From Vermamoeba vermiformis (lineage: Eukaryota > Tubulinea > Echinamoebida): a stretch of 64,000 nucleotides of DNA. Below are positions 1-12,323 of this stretch, in pieces. The translations under genes were made by a program, and so were the position numbers. Where the stretch lies: NCBI GenBank assembly GCA_045837725.1, contig JBEWZL010000251.1, positions 18,723 to 82,722 of the forward strand. The letters run 5' to 3'. Each line of letters starts with the position of its first letter. Positions within the stretch are counted from its first letter, which is position 1. Below the pieces are notes generated by a model. It worked only from the letters and a program-made list of their open reading frames with translations, did not search any database and was not told the origin of the DNA.

Positions 1-1
1 A

Positions 2-538
2 CCTCGCATACTGCTTGGACCCCGCCGTGCATCCACGACCGACGATACACCCTCCGCACCCAGCAAGCGCCGCAAGTACGAGCAGGTAGTAGGTGCTCCT
101 CTTTACCGACCTTCTTAACAGATGGTTTCGTAGCCTTTGTTGCCGATCATTCCAAGCCAGGTAATCCTCCCCAGGATTGCCTTGTTATGGAGTCAGTCGT
201 TTGATTCTTCACCTGGTGGGTGCCAATGGAGCCTTGGATCACTAAGACTTGTCAGCCGCAATTGCAAACATATCTGTGACGAATACTTGTTGGATCGAGC
301 TGCTTCGCTGGGATCCGTTGCTGGAATGGTCAAGCTCTCTGGCCTGCGCTTTCAGCCCACCAACAATACCTGTCGCTTGGCTGCTGCTCAAGGGCACTTG
401 GAATGCTTGGTCTTTGCCTACTGCAACCTTTACGTTCCCTTGGAAGATGCATTGAGCATTGCTCAGTCATCAGGCTTTGTCCACATCCTTGCTTATGCCA
501 AGAAAGCTGCATGGCCAGTACCGAAGAAACTACAATAG
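2..538 (+). CDS. F-box/ankyrin-like repeat protein, 3' part (5' end off window)
   Basis: The coding sequence can be read as exon 2-85, a 48-nt intron 86-133 (GTAGTA...TAG) and a final exon 134-538 ending in TAG. The first exon ends in a basic run (KRRKYEQ). The second opens with an F-box-like stretch (PLLPIIPSQVILPRI), a typical LRLVSRNCKHICDEYL turn, and then two or three degenerate ankyrin-type units (RLAAAQGHLECLVFAYCN and similar). The layout matches the F-box plus repeat protein at 61220-62124 and the large F-box/ankyrin families of amoebae and their giant viruses. F-box proteins usually recruit substrates to SCF ubiquitin ligases; no substrate can be inferred. The start lies outside the window, and the intron is chosen because it is the only one that joins open frames. 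The repeat assignment is by eye. Confidence 0.45.
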
Positions 539-710
539 TCATTATTCTGTTAATGCTTAGTAGCACACACACAGAGACGTAATGGAGCCAAAATGCAATA
601 AACAGGTTTCTTTCATCGAGTGCAGCCTGTTTGATACACTTTCAGCCCATCCAAGCAGCAGGGCATCCTCCAGAGATGATACCTTATGTATTCACTGGCC
701 CTTGTGGGGG

Positions 711-1003
711 AGGGTGTCCACCATGGAGGACGCCCTATGTACGTGTTTGTCTCAGCAGGGGAGGGCGTCCTCCATGGAGGACGCCCTATGTACTTATCCG
801 TGCCGGTCTGAGTGGGGGAGGGCGTCCTCCATGGAGGACGCCCTATGTACGTGCCTGTCCGAGTCAGGGAGGGCGTCCTCCATGGAGGACGCCCTATGTA
901 CGTGCTTGTCTCAGCGGGGGAGGGCGTCCTCCATGGAGGACGCCCTATCTACTTACCCGTGCCGGTCTGAGTCGGGGAGGGCGTCCTCCATGGAGGACGC
1001 CCT
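711..1003. repeat. six-copy array of a 26-bp palindrome
   Basis: Six copies start at 711, 762, 819, 870, 921 and 978. Each is 26 bp, begins AGGGCGTCC, is centred on CCATGG and ends GGACGCCCT. Copies 2 to 6 are perfect palindromes, and copy 1 carries two mismatches in its left arm. Spacers are either 25 bp (ATGTACGTG... type) or 31 bp (ATGTACTTATCCGTGCCGG type), in the order 25, 31, 25, 25, 31, which suggests unequal duplication of a two-unit block. The array is far more GC-rich than its surroundings. The spacing near five helical turns and the dyad symmetry suit clustered dimer-binding sites or cruciform formation. Nothing in the sequence decides between these. Confidence 0.9.
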
Positions 1004-1132
1004 ATGTACGTGCCCAACTGACCTCAAAACTCCCAGCCCTAGCCCTATTACCAGTATAATCTGACGCAACCACCTAGGACCATAATTGGTCTGGGCCTAC
1101 TAGTACTGGTATAAAGGGGAGTTTGCTACGCG

Positions 1133-1152
1133 GCCGTGCCTGCCGGCACGGC
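1133..1152. repeat. GC-rich inverted repeat with 4-nt loop
   Basis: GCCGTGCC, loop TGCC, then GGCACGGC: an 8-bp perfect stem. A second imperfect dyad, GACCA/TGGTC around a TAAT centre, lies just upstream near 1079-1092. Downstream, GGGGACGCC words (about 1178-1187 and 1226-1235) echo the GGACGCC arm of the palindrome array. No U-tract or gene end makes this a terminator. Confidence 0.6.
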
Positions 1153-2307
1153 CTCACGGAACAGATCCCTAACCACGGGGACGCCTCCTTGTTGACCAAG
1201 TTTGACCAGACCCCCGTCCGCGCCGCGGGGACGCCCCTGTAAAAAAAGTTAAAAAGTTAAACCCTAAAGTGGAAGTTAGCCCTACATAGTATACTAGTGG
1301 CTCCTGGACATTACTTCAATTTCAGCAAGATTTTAGCCAATTTTGCAGTTGTCCCACAGGAAAAGGCTTATAACCCTTAAAAGGACTAAGCCTAAGTATA
1401 TATATAATCTTGTAGCAGAAATTGACCTCAACTATGATAGTGCTCCTTGGCATCACAATTTAGATTTACACTATGATATGTTTAATTGTATTGCCAATAT
1501 CACCAACATCACCACTATGCATTGCCCAATAACACCAGATATCAATTCACATTATTTAGGTCAAAACTGAAGAACAGATGGCATGTTGACCCACCTCTTA
1601 TAAATCACCCAGCTCCCACAATACCCATTGAATTTATGCTACCATACAAATATGCAATGGAGGAAGTGTGATAAAGAAGATTTAGCCTCACTTGACCTAA
1701 TAAAAAAAAATCTATGAATCCTCAGGGTATGGCATAATTAGAAGAGATTGGATTATTTTCTGCCATTGACATGTTATTTGAACACTTTCAGAGAACAGAT
1801 TGTCCAGATTGAAATATTACTTTTGCTATTACAGAAAATTTCATTAATATTTGTTCAATATTTCCAGGAGTTAAATTAAAATTTCCAAATCCTTACTAGG
1901 TTGACTAATCTTGCCCTACAAGTCCATGGCTGGATTTTGTAACACAGGTTTTTGGATACTTCTTCAGCCAAATCTTGACAGTGTGCACACATATTGTGAA
2001 GTCACTTTTTGATTGCTTGAGTGCTACACTAATTATACTGTAATGCACCATAAGATACTGACAGCAGTTATTGGCAGGCTTACCCACCAATAAAATTGAA
2101 ATGGAGCACAAGATGTCAATATAAAACACCGAAAACAGAAAGTACTAATTTTGGAATACCCACAATGCTCATGACAAGCAGCACTAGCTCCTAAGTTCAC
2201 CAAGAAAGGATGGGTTAGGGTAAAACAAAGGTGATTTTGGCTTCAGTTATCCCAGCAAAAGTGCATTGCTTGGACTTTGGGGGACTAGTCAAGCAACAAC
2301 AATAAAT

Positions 2308-5300
2308 TTATTGACGCTTGCTTTTATGCAAAACAGACATAAAAAACACAGTTGCTACTCTGAAGAACATGGCAATTGCCAAGATAAACAAGTGGCATTT
2401 GACTACCTGGTCCCATGAGAGGATGTACTCCAGCTTTTCCACACCAGCTTCTACTTTGTAAATGTCCTTCCACTGCCAAATCTCTAGCAAGTATAGCAAC
2501 TCATTGGACCAACGCAAGAAGGACAAGTTGGGCATGAACTTCATTGGTTGAGCCATGGTTGAAAACTCTTTCAAACTTGGTCGCAGTCCAGAAAAGATCA
2601 TGCAAATAAGGATAGCTACAACTGCTCCAACTTGTGCAATGTTTGGCCGCACTATTACGGACACAAAGTAGCCAATGGCAATAGCACAGTACCAAGTGAG
2701 CAAGTAGCCCCAGTACATCGAACCAAAACCAGCTCGCGGTGCAGTGAGCGTAAAGAAGACGCCACAGAACAGTAACGGAAGTCCGAATATAGTAGGGAGT
2801 TGCGCAAGATCTAGTACACGGGTCAGTAAGAGGAGAACAATTCATAACGGAATTACCTTTGCCAAGATAATAAGCCAAAGTAGAAGAGCCAGAGGCGTTT
2901 TCTCTCCAGAACGTAACTTTTTCAGGACCAAATACTCGCAAAGCACTAGCAATAAGATTTGTAAACCTTTCAAAGAACTGTAACGCGCTAACTCTTACCT
3001 AGTGGCAGCGGTCAACGCCAGCACCAAACAGGACAGACCAGCAATTTGGGCTTGAAGATGTTAATAGCTGCTCAGTGAGTGCAAACAATGAACACTTACG
3101 ATATGGATCATCGACAGGCAAAGTGCACGTATCTTTCAAGAACTCAATTTGAATGTCTTTGCAAGCTGTCTCGGGCAAAGGACCTTTGTACGTCTTGTCC
3201 ATGAACACGACACCCAGCACTGAAGCTGAGAAGATTGTCAAGAAGATGTCTACGAGCACCGACTTGATGTCGCGCATTTGTTGGACAAGAGAACGCTTGA
3301 AGAACAGCCAAAATTGGAACCAAAAGCCGGATGATTCTCGACGACATTGCACAACATCGTAGCTATAACGGAGGAATGTTAGAATGTTTACGCTGATTTA
3401 AACTATCGTACCTGATCGAAGGCAACAGGGGGGCGGACTCATAATCTTGGTGATTAATTGATTGATCTTGCTCGATCACAGAACTAATTTCACTGATCTC
3501 AGAACCAGCGGTGTACTCTGAAATGTCTTCTGAAACGACAAGATTGAGACCGTGTGCCCTGTCTTCAGCAACTGCAACAAGAAGTTAGTAATGCCTACCT
3601 GTCATTTGTGCGACTAGCGTACCTTGCATCTCGCGTCTTTGTTGACCGCCGTTGAGTTTATCTTCCTCCCAGAATCGGAATAAGTCTTCGGGCTTGAATG
3701 ACGGATCGCCTTCACGCTGCACGAGACCTGAAATGACGTCCATAAAGAAGTCGGCAGGGTTGGTATGTTGCGGGCATTTGAAGCCCAAGTTCTCGAAGTA
3801 GGGCAATGCTTCTTCGCTGGGACCCAAGTAGACTGTGCGACCTCCTTTGCCGAGCAACAGCACGTCGTGGAACATGCGGAATATCTCGTAGCGAGGTTGA
3901 TGAATAACTGCAACGACAGTCAAACCTTTTTCAGCCACTTTACGGAGGGAGTCGCACACTTCTTGCGAGGTGCTGCTGTCCAAACCGCTCGTAGGCTCGT
4001 CCAAAAATAGCACCGTTGGATCAGAAACGAGTTCCATGCCAATGTTGACACGTTTTCTTTGTCCACCGGAAATACCGCGGTCTGTTTCGTCACCAATAAT
4101 AGAGTGACGTTGTTCATCGAGTCCGAGCAAACTAATGACGCCGTTAACAATTGCGCGTCGTTCTTTGCTGCTCATCTTTTTGGGAAGTCTTAAATCGGCG
4201 CAGCACGTCAAAATTTCTAACATAGAGGTTCTATTAGCAAGCGTAATACCAAACAAATAGGATGCACGTACCTTTCACAGTGAGAGTGCGGAGCATGATA
4301 TCTTCTTGAGGAACAAATCCGAGCAATTTTCTGAAGTTTTGAATCTTGCTCTCTTGGCCATTGATCAAAATCTTGCCAGTCTGAGAACCGTAGTAAGCCT
4401 TGCCTGCCAATGTAGTCAAGAATGTCGTCTTGCCAGCGCCTGATGGGCCCATAACAGCAGTAACTCGTCCGTGCTTGATTTCTCCCGTAACACCAGCGAG
4501 GACTTTGACTTTCTCCGAGCCCTTCGAAATCTCGAGACCCAGATCCTCGAATGCAAAGTCAATGAAGAAATCCTTTTTGCGAGACAAGAACGACTTCAGC
4601 GCTGATGACGCAAAAGTGAGCTTCGCACCGTAATAATCACTTTAAAACTTACAACGTCGAGCACGCTTTGACAGCTTGGGCTTGGGCACGTCAACGGGAG
4701 TAGAGATAATGGTGAAATCCATCTCCGAAATTTTCTCGGGTCGCGCCACAAAGGAAACGAGTTCATCCATGCGTAACCGCTCTCTGACACGGCGCATTCG
4801 ATCTTGCATGTAGTGATACAACTTCCACGCACCAAGGCAGAACAAGAACACGGCACCACCGTAGACTAGGATGCCAAAGTTCATCTTCAAATTCTCTGTT
4901 CCTTCGGGACACACGCTAAATATCGGGCAAGCTGTGAAGCTGTTAGAACACGCTATTGAACTAACGGATGTCTTACGTCGCGGCAAAATGCTGCCAAGCT
5001 TGCAATAATGATTTTCGGGGCAAATAACTTTTTCATTAGGTGTTGGGCAGTAGTAACCAGCGGGACACGGATCTGCTTCAAAAGTTCCGTTGGGACAGTA
5101 TTGGGCTGCAAGTTGATTAGTTATGTGCGATTGATACCACTACGATTAAGCTTACTTTGATAGCAAGAGGTCATGTTGGTTGGACCCTCGCAGTAAAATC
5201 CAGCAGGGCACGGCTGATCCCACCAACTGCCTTCAGGACAGTACGAGCAGCTAGTGTAATTCTTCGTGTCACACGAGCAAGCCTTCGGGAACATGACGTC

Positions 5301-8055
5301 AGGGTCAGCGCAGTAGGCACCCGCAGGACACTCGCGCGATTCACCACTGTATCGACCGAGATTGCAATACTCGCCAAGGGTGCAGTTCATGAATGTGTCT
5401 CGTCGCAAGTTGGGCTTCTCTTCAATGTAGTAGCCAGGAGGTGATGGGAATGGCGGCAAGTACGTAGTCACACAGACCATGCCGTCAGGACACACTTTCG
5501 GAGCGTCAAGGCCAGGGTCAGAACACGAGATGTTGAGATTCGTGGAGATCGGACATTTGATAGGCTTGGTAGCATTCGTGCCCGGACAGTAATAACCGAT
5601 AGGACATTCGTGTTGACCTGCGTCATCACAGAAGTAGCCCGGTTTACAAGGTTTCTGAAATTGGGATTAATGATATGCTCGCGTACACTTGTAGTCTAGG
5701 TACTTACGACTTGAAATGAGTTGTAGATGCGAGTTCCTGGTGGCGTTGACAATTGTTTGGCAGCGAAGAACGATGGACAATAAACTCTAGCAGATATTGT
5801 GAGCTATTTTGTTCGCACAACTCGGTGAAATTAACTTACTGCGAGGGACACATGCCAACGTATTCCACGAAGTCGATCAGCGAGGGCAGTCTGTAATCAG
5901 TGGTGTTGCAACGGTGCTCTAGATCATCAAACTCATCAGGCGAGGCGTTTCTCCAATCATCGCGTTGTTTCTGAGTGCTGTTCTTCAACGTCGTACACGT
6001 GTCGTAGAATCTCTCCATGGACAGCAATTCCCAATACGCACGACGAATAGACACAAACAAGTGCAAACCATTGTACGAGAGACCTACATTTTTGATTGGC
6101 GCCAAAAACGTGTGATTGCTCATGAAGTCGAAGTAGTACTCGCCATATTTAGTAGTCGGCGTAAGTGCCCAGACGTGTATCTTGTCCTCGTTCACGAAGA
6201 AAATCGCTGCGTGTACTGGCGTGGAGGATTGCAAACAGTAATATGACTTGTAATTGCTCGAATAAGCTCCAATAGATCGCACGATCATATTTTGTGGCTG
6301 TAATTTGGTTAGTACGATCACTCAACAAGGTTCATCGAACTTACGATACCCAGGGAGCTATTCAAAGCTGTTGACATGATGAGGTTGGGGTAACATCCGT
6401 AACCGATTGCCCAATAATAATAAAAACTACTGCAAGTCGTTGCATTCGTGAGGGTGATCGGATTGAGAACCTGGCGTAGAGTGTAGTTTGCTTGGCCAAA
6501 TCCGTAGAGTAACATGTTGGTCAACGCCGGGGTGTTGTTGTATGCAATGTGCTCGTGCACGATTAACCACAAGCACTTCAAATTGACCGTTAGTAACTTA
6601 AATAAAGCGGACAACTCGTTCATTACCTCCACAGTGAAAAGCTGTCGACCTCCAACGTTGTAGCGTGATGAACCTTCAGAGTACACAGCGGCGTGTTTGA
6701 TAGTGTGATTGGATTTGTAGAAGAACGACGGGCCACTTTCCTCGAATGGGATATAAACATCTATCGGGGTTAATGACTGCCAATTGCTTTCACGCATATT
6801 CTATGCGAGCTTACCTTGCGTCGAATTGCTCATAAAGTCTAACACGTGGATAATCTTCTCGCTGCTGAGCATGATAACTGTGCGTATAGGATAGACATAA
6901 CGTCCTCCAATATAAACATAGTTGATCCACTTTTGCCGCGTCGTTGCTACAAAAAGCTTCTCAGGAGACGAGCCAACGCTATGGCATTACAGATTTAGAC
7001 TGCTTTCAAGAATACGGCAATGACGCTTACCTCCAAGTCATGTAGTTGTAATTTGAGAAGGGCGCGATGCGTGAGAATTTGAGCTGGTACTCGCCTGAGG
7101 TCTGATTTTGTAATGTAACGATCAACACCGATGCATTTGCGGCCTCAACGTCGACAAAGAACTGCGCATCTGTTATTGTTTGCCCCTCATAGTACAAAGT
7201 GTTGTTGTCCGTCAACATCCAGTGCGATCCGTAGAGTGTGACTTGGTAGATCAACAAGGTGGATAGTCCAGTCTTCGAGCCAACAACGAAATAAGCTGTG
7301 TTATTATGCACCACTGACTCAATGAGGTCCATAGTGGCCCAATCGACTCCTGGGTGGATCACTTCTAACTGGCACGAATCACAAATTAGAAACAAAATAA
7401 AATTTTAGTCCACAAATTTAGGACTTACAGTCTCGTCGGAGGAATCAAACAAAATAATGTCCTTCTTGGTAGTTGTATAAATAAGTATTTTGTGCGTGTC
7501 ATTGACCAAATCAAATTCGAGAAAGCCAAAGCTGTCGACCAACTAAAAGTGATGGATGTCAATTCGCAAAACGTTACGAATAAGATTTCTAGGCAAAAAA
7601 TAATAGAATTTTGGTAGCATAGTGTATAATATCGCATTATTTTAGCGGCAGGATCGGTTGTACTTACGCCGCAGTTTCTAAATAATCCTTCCGAATCCGG
7701 ACAAATATAGTCGCGGTAATTAATTTTATAATCAAATACTCCATACGCAGGATAAGGGTACGAGGTTTGATAGCCACACCTACAATAAAATTGAGTTGAC
7801 TCTTCAGATCGAGATCGTTGAATCAATTTAACAGCGAAATTACATTTAACATCTATAACTCTGAATTTAGCATAATAATTTGTTATTGGTATTAATTTTG
7901 ACATCACCTGCGTTTAATCTGGATTCCGTTAAATTAAATACTTACCAAGAAGGCACGGGAAGCGGGGGTTGGGAACCCTCGATACACAGCGCTGGTTTTT
8001 GCGCCAAGCTAATGTTCAGCAGTGCGAGAACAATAATAACAAGCGCCTGCCTCAT
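2308..8055 (-). CDS. ABCG-type half-transporter with giant Cys-rich ectodomain
   Basis: Eighteen exons: 7946-8055, 7668-7779, 7429-7542, 7031-7368, 6815-6978, 6345-6760, 5840-6297, 5708-5786, 5156-5654, 4977-5105, 4653-4931, 4272-4601, 3623-4216, 3412-3571, 3100-3362, 2999-3050, 2857-2945 and 2308-2810. They sum to 4689 nt (1562 aa). A signal peptide (MRQALVIIVLALLNISLAQ) leads into about 580 residues of unassigned ectodomain and then a Cys-rich region (CPAGFYCEGP, CPEGSWW and similar, about 600-800). A membrane helix follows (FGILVYGGAVFLFCLGAW, about 815). The ATPase has Walker A GPSGAGKTT, Q-loop FVPQED, signature ISGGQRKRVNIG, Walker B VLFLDEPTSGLD and H-loop VIHQPR. A six-helix G-type membrane domain ends the protein. 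The C-terminal half matches plant ABCG24/28-type lipid or sterol exporters, which work as dimers. The ectodomain before the Cys-rich part has no match I can name. A 51-nt in-frame stretch near 6588-6639 could be one more optional intron. Confidence 0.92.
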
Positions 8056-8110
8056 CGGATCAAATCCACTTCTCCGTTGACTCGTCCAGTGAAGCGTTGC
8101 TTGCGTTGAT

Positions 8111-8120
8111 TTTATATAAA
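8111..8120 (-). promoter_or_regulatory. possible TATA box of the ABCG gene
   Basis: On the minus strand the sequence reads ATTTATATAA, about 56 bp upstream of the ABCG start codon at 8055 and within the 211-bp spacer to the exportin-6 stop. It is placed only by motif and distance. Confidence 0.35.
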
Positions 8121-8266
8121 TACCCTAGTAGTGGTATTGTGCGTTCTACGTGGAACTCAACTAATGACAGGCATTAACGCCAAATTTTGCGAACGAAGAA
8201 ATATCTACCGAAATTTGCGAAACACGGAAGAACATCAGTTGCTGCTACGATTCATTTTCGACTTTA

Positions 8267-11200
8267 TTATTTTCCTCCTTTGCCAAAATAGTAATAGTCT
8301 GAAATAAAATTGTTCACATTTTGTGTAAACGTTGGCAAATCCATCTCTTTCGAAAATGAGACGAGCAGCCTTTGTTTCTGTTCTGGTGCTAGTGTCGCGT
8401 CGCTTTGCAAGACATTAGGCAACACCTATAAGCGGTTGTGTTAGCTTTGGAATGACAAGCACGGTGCATTACTGACCTCATTGAAAAATACAGCTGGATT
8501 TGGTTCCACCAACTGGTACAACAGACCAGTCAGGTGTTCACGGAGCAAATCGTGTGATTTTGACACTAAAATAGACAATATTTGTGCTGAAATTGGTGCT
8601 GTCATTGATTCTCTGGTATCAGAAAGCAGATCAGTAAAATAATAAGTCGAAATGAGGAAGCGCAACTTACCTGAACTTAGGACTACTAAACAACTTCCTT
8701 TTTTGGTTCAACTCGTCGAGCATTTTGATAACTCGACGCACTTCTTCAATGTCTTGCAGCGTGAAGCTCGTAGCGAATGCTTGCATGATGGCTGGCAATG
8801 CGCCGTCAATCTTGTTCCACTGATTTAGCACGATATCGTGCAACAGCTGAAAGTAATTGCTGCGAACCTCGACGGCAATGCACGTTGGCTACATGAACGA
8901 TTAGATTGGAAAACCCTCCCATCCGGTTGGTCACTTACTGCTAACACAATGGGGCCAATACGAGTAATAGCGAGGCCTAAAATATCATTTATCGGCGCTG
9001 AAGGCTTTTGAACTACTAGGGACAGAATTTGTTCAAATCTAAACAACGCCGTTAGCCGCTGCAGAATGGAAACAGGTACGTACTTGCACGCGACAATAAT
9101 TCCGTTGAGATCTTTGGATGCACAAATGGCTGGCAGTTGATTAAAGAGTGTTTGTGAGAACATCCTAAGTTAATTAGTAAGTTGTCGTATAATAATCTTA
9201 CGAACTTACATAATAGTTTGCTGTACAAAGTTGGCGTCGATGATCGAGCCCATCGAATCGAATACATTTACAAATAAGTTCAAGACCAGCTCTAGAACTG
9301 GGTAGTTTGATAAATAGATAGAAAAAAGCGAGGCAGTTAAACTAGTAAGAAAAAAAGTCAGATATTCAGTGGCGCAATAAAGGGCACGTACTGTAAAAAT
9401 TCAACCGTAGACGATTGCAATATTGATTTAGACTCCGTTCCTATGTTGCTTGACTCGCCTTTGAACTCTGAAAATATCGCTGTAACAATCCTCAACGTGC
9501 GAGTTATTAAGGCGATAGCTGAAAACTGTTAGGACACGCATAAAGTACTAAATTAAGCCACTTACAGTTCGGATGATTGGCGCCCTGTTCTGCGAATCCA
9601 GGGGATTTACACAACTGAGTGAAGGGAGCCAGTACTTGATCTAAAAGAGCTTTGAACTGTTGTCCACGTAACGGCCAGTTCTTTGCAACAGTTAGCCATC
9701 GCTGTCAGACCATCAGTGTGAGGACTTACTTGGGCGTCTTTAGCGACATTCGGGAAGGGAAGCAAAATCACGAGCGACAATGCAACATAGAGCTGCTCTT
9801 GTACCTCGATGCCCAGTGCGCTGGTGAGCTGATACGCGTTCTGTAGTAAGTGTTCTATCTTCGGGAATGACGCGATGTTGCCAGGACGAACAGTGCTGGC
9901 AATGGACTTAAATAAGATCGCTGCAGCCAACGAAATGTCAGAAGGGACCTATACGACACGTTAGCTCTATGAAATATTGATTCAAGTCCAACTTACAGCA
10001 GCATCCTGCACGGCAATGATGAAGTCCAATAATCCCGATACAATACTGTTCATCGTGGCCACTCCTCCTGGGAAGTTGCTTTCACGGAGCAAAGCGGATA
10101 AAGCAGCTAGCCAAGGTGTAAAGGCTCTGAATGTACCAAACATTTCGGCAACCCTGTGCGCACAAATTAGATCTAATCAATCCAACTTATTAATGTACTT
10201 ACAGCCGAATGCCATTAACACCAAATCTGAATATCTGTTGCTGTTGTGTGTAAGCCAACGTCTCCATTAATAACTTCACAATAGATTCGCCCGTTTGATA
10301 TTTTGTCTGCTTTTTAGTTAGAAACGCCCGATGACCGGCGAAAAAACTTACGCGTATCGCGTCAGCGAAATGATTGCCGATGACACTCAAAGTCCGTAAG
10401 GCAGTCGCACCGTCCTTCAGAATTATCTTCGCTATTAAACAGTTAGTTCCGACTCGAACACCACAACGTAAATTGTACCATCGGCGTCATTGACCTGGTG
10501 CACGGTCTTGATTTTTGAGATAAACTCGACAAGCATCGAGACCAACTGCGTAAGCACTTCATCGGGATAAAGATCCGCGATTTGTCCAATCAACTTGACG
10601 CAGTTTCCAATGTGCTCGTCAACTTCACTTTCAAAGCTGTCACTCTCTTCTTCGGCCAGCATGTTCAGCTGTGTGGCATTGTGTCGGAATGTCGATTTCT
10701 TGAGCAGCTCTAAGCAGACCATAATAAATCCACCCGTGTATTTAGCCTTGGTTGAAACATTAGACTCCTCTTGTGCCTTCAAGTAATCGATGAACACGCT
10801 CCAAATATCGAGACAGTCCAAAAATCCTTCAAGGTTTGGTTGCATCAAGGTGTATTTGAACAATAACGCCAAAAAATCCTGCACGGCGAAGCTGGGATTG
10901 TTTTCGACTCGCTTCAAATGATTGCTCACGAATAGTGATGTGAACAAAGTGAATTTTTGTACGAAGCTACGATAAACAACGATTAGCAACAGACATAGCA
11001 AATGCTACGATAACTTACTCGCTATTCAAATTTGCCAAATCGACGGCCGTGACTTTCTGCAGCAAGATGAATACTTGAGTAAATATCTGCAATAAAAATT
11101 GTTCGAATTGTTTTGGCACGTAGTTCTTGCTCATAACCTCGTTGACACAATCAAATGCCAACAAGCTCGTTGCATCGTTCAGCTGAATGTACTTGAAAAT

Positions 11201-12323
11201 TGTCTCCAGTTGTGCTGGCTGAAGAATCTCGTTCAACGGGATCCACGAGAAAAGATGTAACAGAGTTTCTATCGAATATTAGAACGCCGAATACCACTTG
11301 TTTTGACTTACCGAAGCAATCTCGCACAAGATACAAAGCAGCTTGATTTTTGTCGAAATTACTTCGCCCATCAGATCCGCTCACCGCGACATTCTGTGTG
11401 TATAATGCATCCAATACCTCGACAATACGCGCTATTAAGGCCATTAGGGATTAAATATTAACATCTTGCAAAACGCTGTCACTTACATAACAAATAGGGC
11501 ACTTGTTGAGCTAGGGCAGCTTTGATTTCATTCTTCCTCTGCGATGGAATGTCACGTGCGACGGTAAATTCTTCAGAAGTTAATTTGATCAGCATAACAC
11601 CCAAGTGAACTGAAGCTGGATTCTGTGGGATGAAATTTCAGTCGGTAGGAAATTAGGACACGAAAAAATCTTCGTACGTACGCTTAAAAACTGGCCTATA
11701 TCATTAAAATAATTCGAATATTGTGCAGGGAAATCATTCTTAGCAATATTCACGAGGACTGCACATATCTTGGTCAAAACAAAGGGTTGCGCATTCTAGA
11801 CAGTCGTGAGCATTTTTAATAAGCAAATTATTATTATAAATATGTTACCTTGGATGCAATGTTTGATAAATAATCTAGAATAAATTTTCTAACGGTGAGG
11901 TGGTCGTTAGATCTGACCAACAAGTTCCAATTGGATCTCAAAGTTTCCTCGAGCACAGAGCAAGCAAAAAATAGTGTATATGGGTTATTTGATTGGTTTA
12001 GCATCATTAGAGCCTGTTTCCACGCCTCAGGAGAGTTTTTCAGTCCGTCCAACATGCCCTCTTTAAAAAAAAGTAAATTAAAAATAATGTAAATAAATAC
12101 GGCTCGTTAAATTACTAGAAATAGTTATATAATAAATAAATAAAACAATATAACTACTCAAAAATAATTTATTGAATTTTGTTGGGCAGAATTAAATATT
12201 CAATTTGGATGAGCACTAATAATGACCGAACTTACCTATTTGCTTCTTGCGCTGGTTATTCGTTGTAACAAAAAACTCAGTAAGAAGAGCTTCCAGCTCA
12301 GCAAAGCCCGCGACTTGCGACAT
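8267..12323 (-). CDS. XPO6: Exportin-6 (profilin-actin nuclear export receptor)
   Basis: A many-exon gene from ATG at 12321-12323 to TAA at 8267-8269. The N terminus (FAELEALLTEFF, then NQRKKQIEGMLDGL) and the following block (KICAVLVNIAKNDFP, NDIGQFL, LGVMLIKLTSEEF) match the exportin-6 opening, including its LESLMTEFF and GLIMLKTTSEEL signatures, better than exportin-7 or CRM1. The rest is HEAT-like helices; one exon (10435-11001) carries the acidic EEESDSFESE stretch. In animals exportin-6 carries profilin-bound actin out of the nucleus with RanGTP. The C terminus (NVNNFISDYYYFGKGGK) is followed by a second in-frame stop. Boundaries of the smaller inner exons (8400-9600) are not individually certain. 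The gene runs the same way as the ABCG gene below it, with only 211 bp between them. Confidence 0.85.

Larger units (their letters stand above)
539..2307. other. gene-poor island between F-box gene and ABCG gene
   Basis: About 1.77 kb with no gene I can support. It holds the palindrome array (711-1003), a GC-rich segment with inverted repeats (about 1080-1240), and from about 1250 a stretch rich in CCT, AGC and CCA words that reads differently from neighbouring genes and introns. The longest plus-strand frames there (1343-1570 and 1486-1671) contain no recognisable domain. Frames across 582-1064 stay open only because the repeat periods, 51 and 57 bp, are multiples of three. The stretch may be a decayed mobile sequence, but I see no terminal repeats or target duplication that would prove it. 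Confidence 0.5.

Noticed and set aside
711-1003. CRISPR-like array
   Set aside because: The repeats are full palindromes, the spacers are themselves repeated in two classes, and the setting is eukaryotic.
582-1064. 160-codon frame (and a second in another frame) over the palindrome array, with repeated GRASSMEDALCTCLS units
   Set aside because: The repeat periods (51 and 57 bp) are multiples of three, so frames stay open by construction. No family, no intron and no upstream signal supports coding.
1343-1671. overlapping plus-strand frames in the island
   Set aside because: No known motif. The two frames overlap and neither has flanking splice sites typical of the genome.
2978-2998. 21-nt intron in the ABCG gene with exon starting FFERF
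   Set aside because: Too short and out of phase. The acceptor at 2946-2947 gives a 53-nt intron and the expected family sequence TAATSALRVFG.
4621-4652. acceptor at 4621-4622 for ABCG exon 12
   Set aside because: It would make a 27-nt intron and break the frame; the acceptor at 4602-4603 gives a normal 51-nt intron and keeps the frame.
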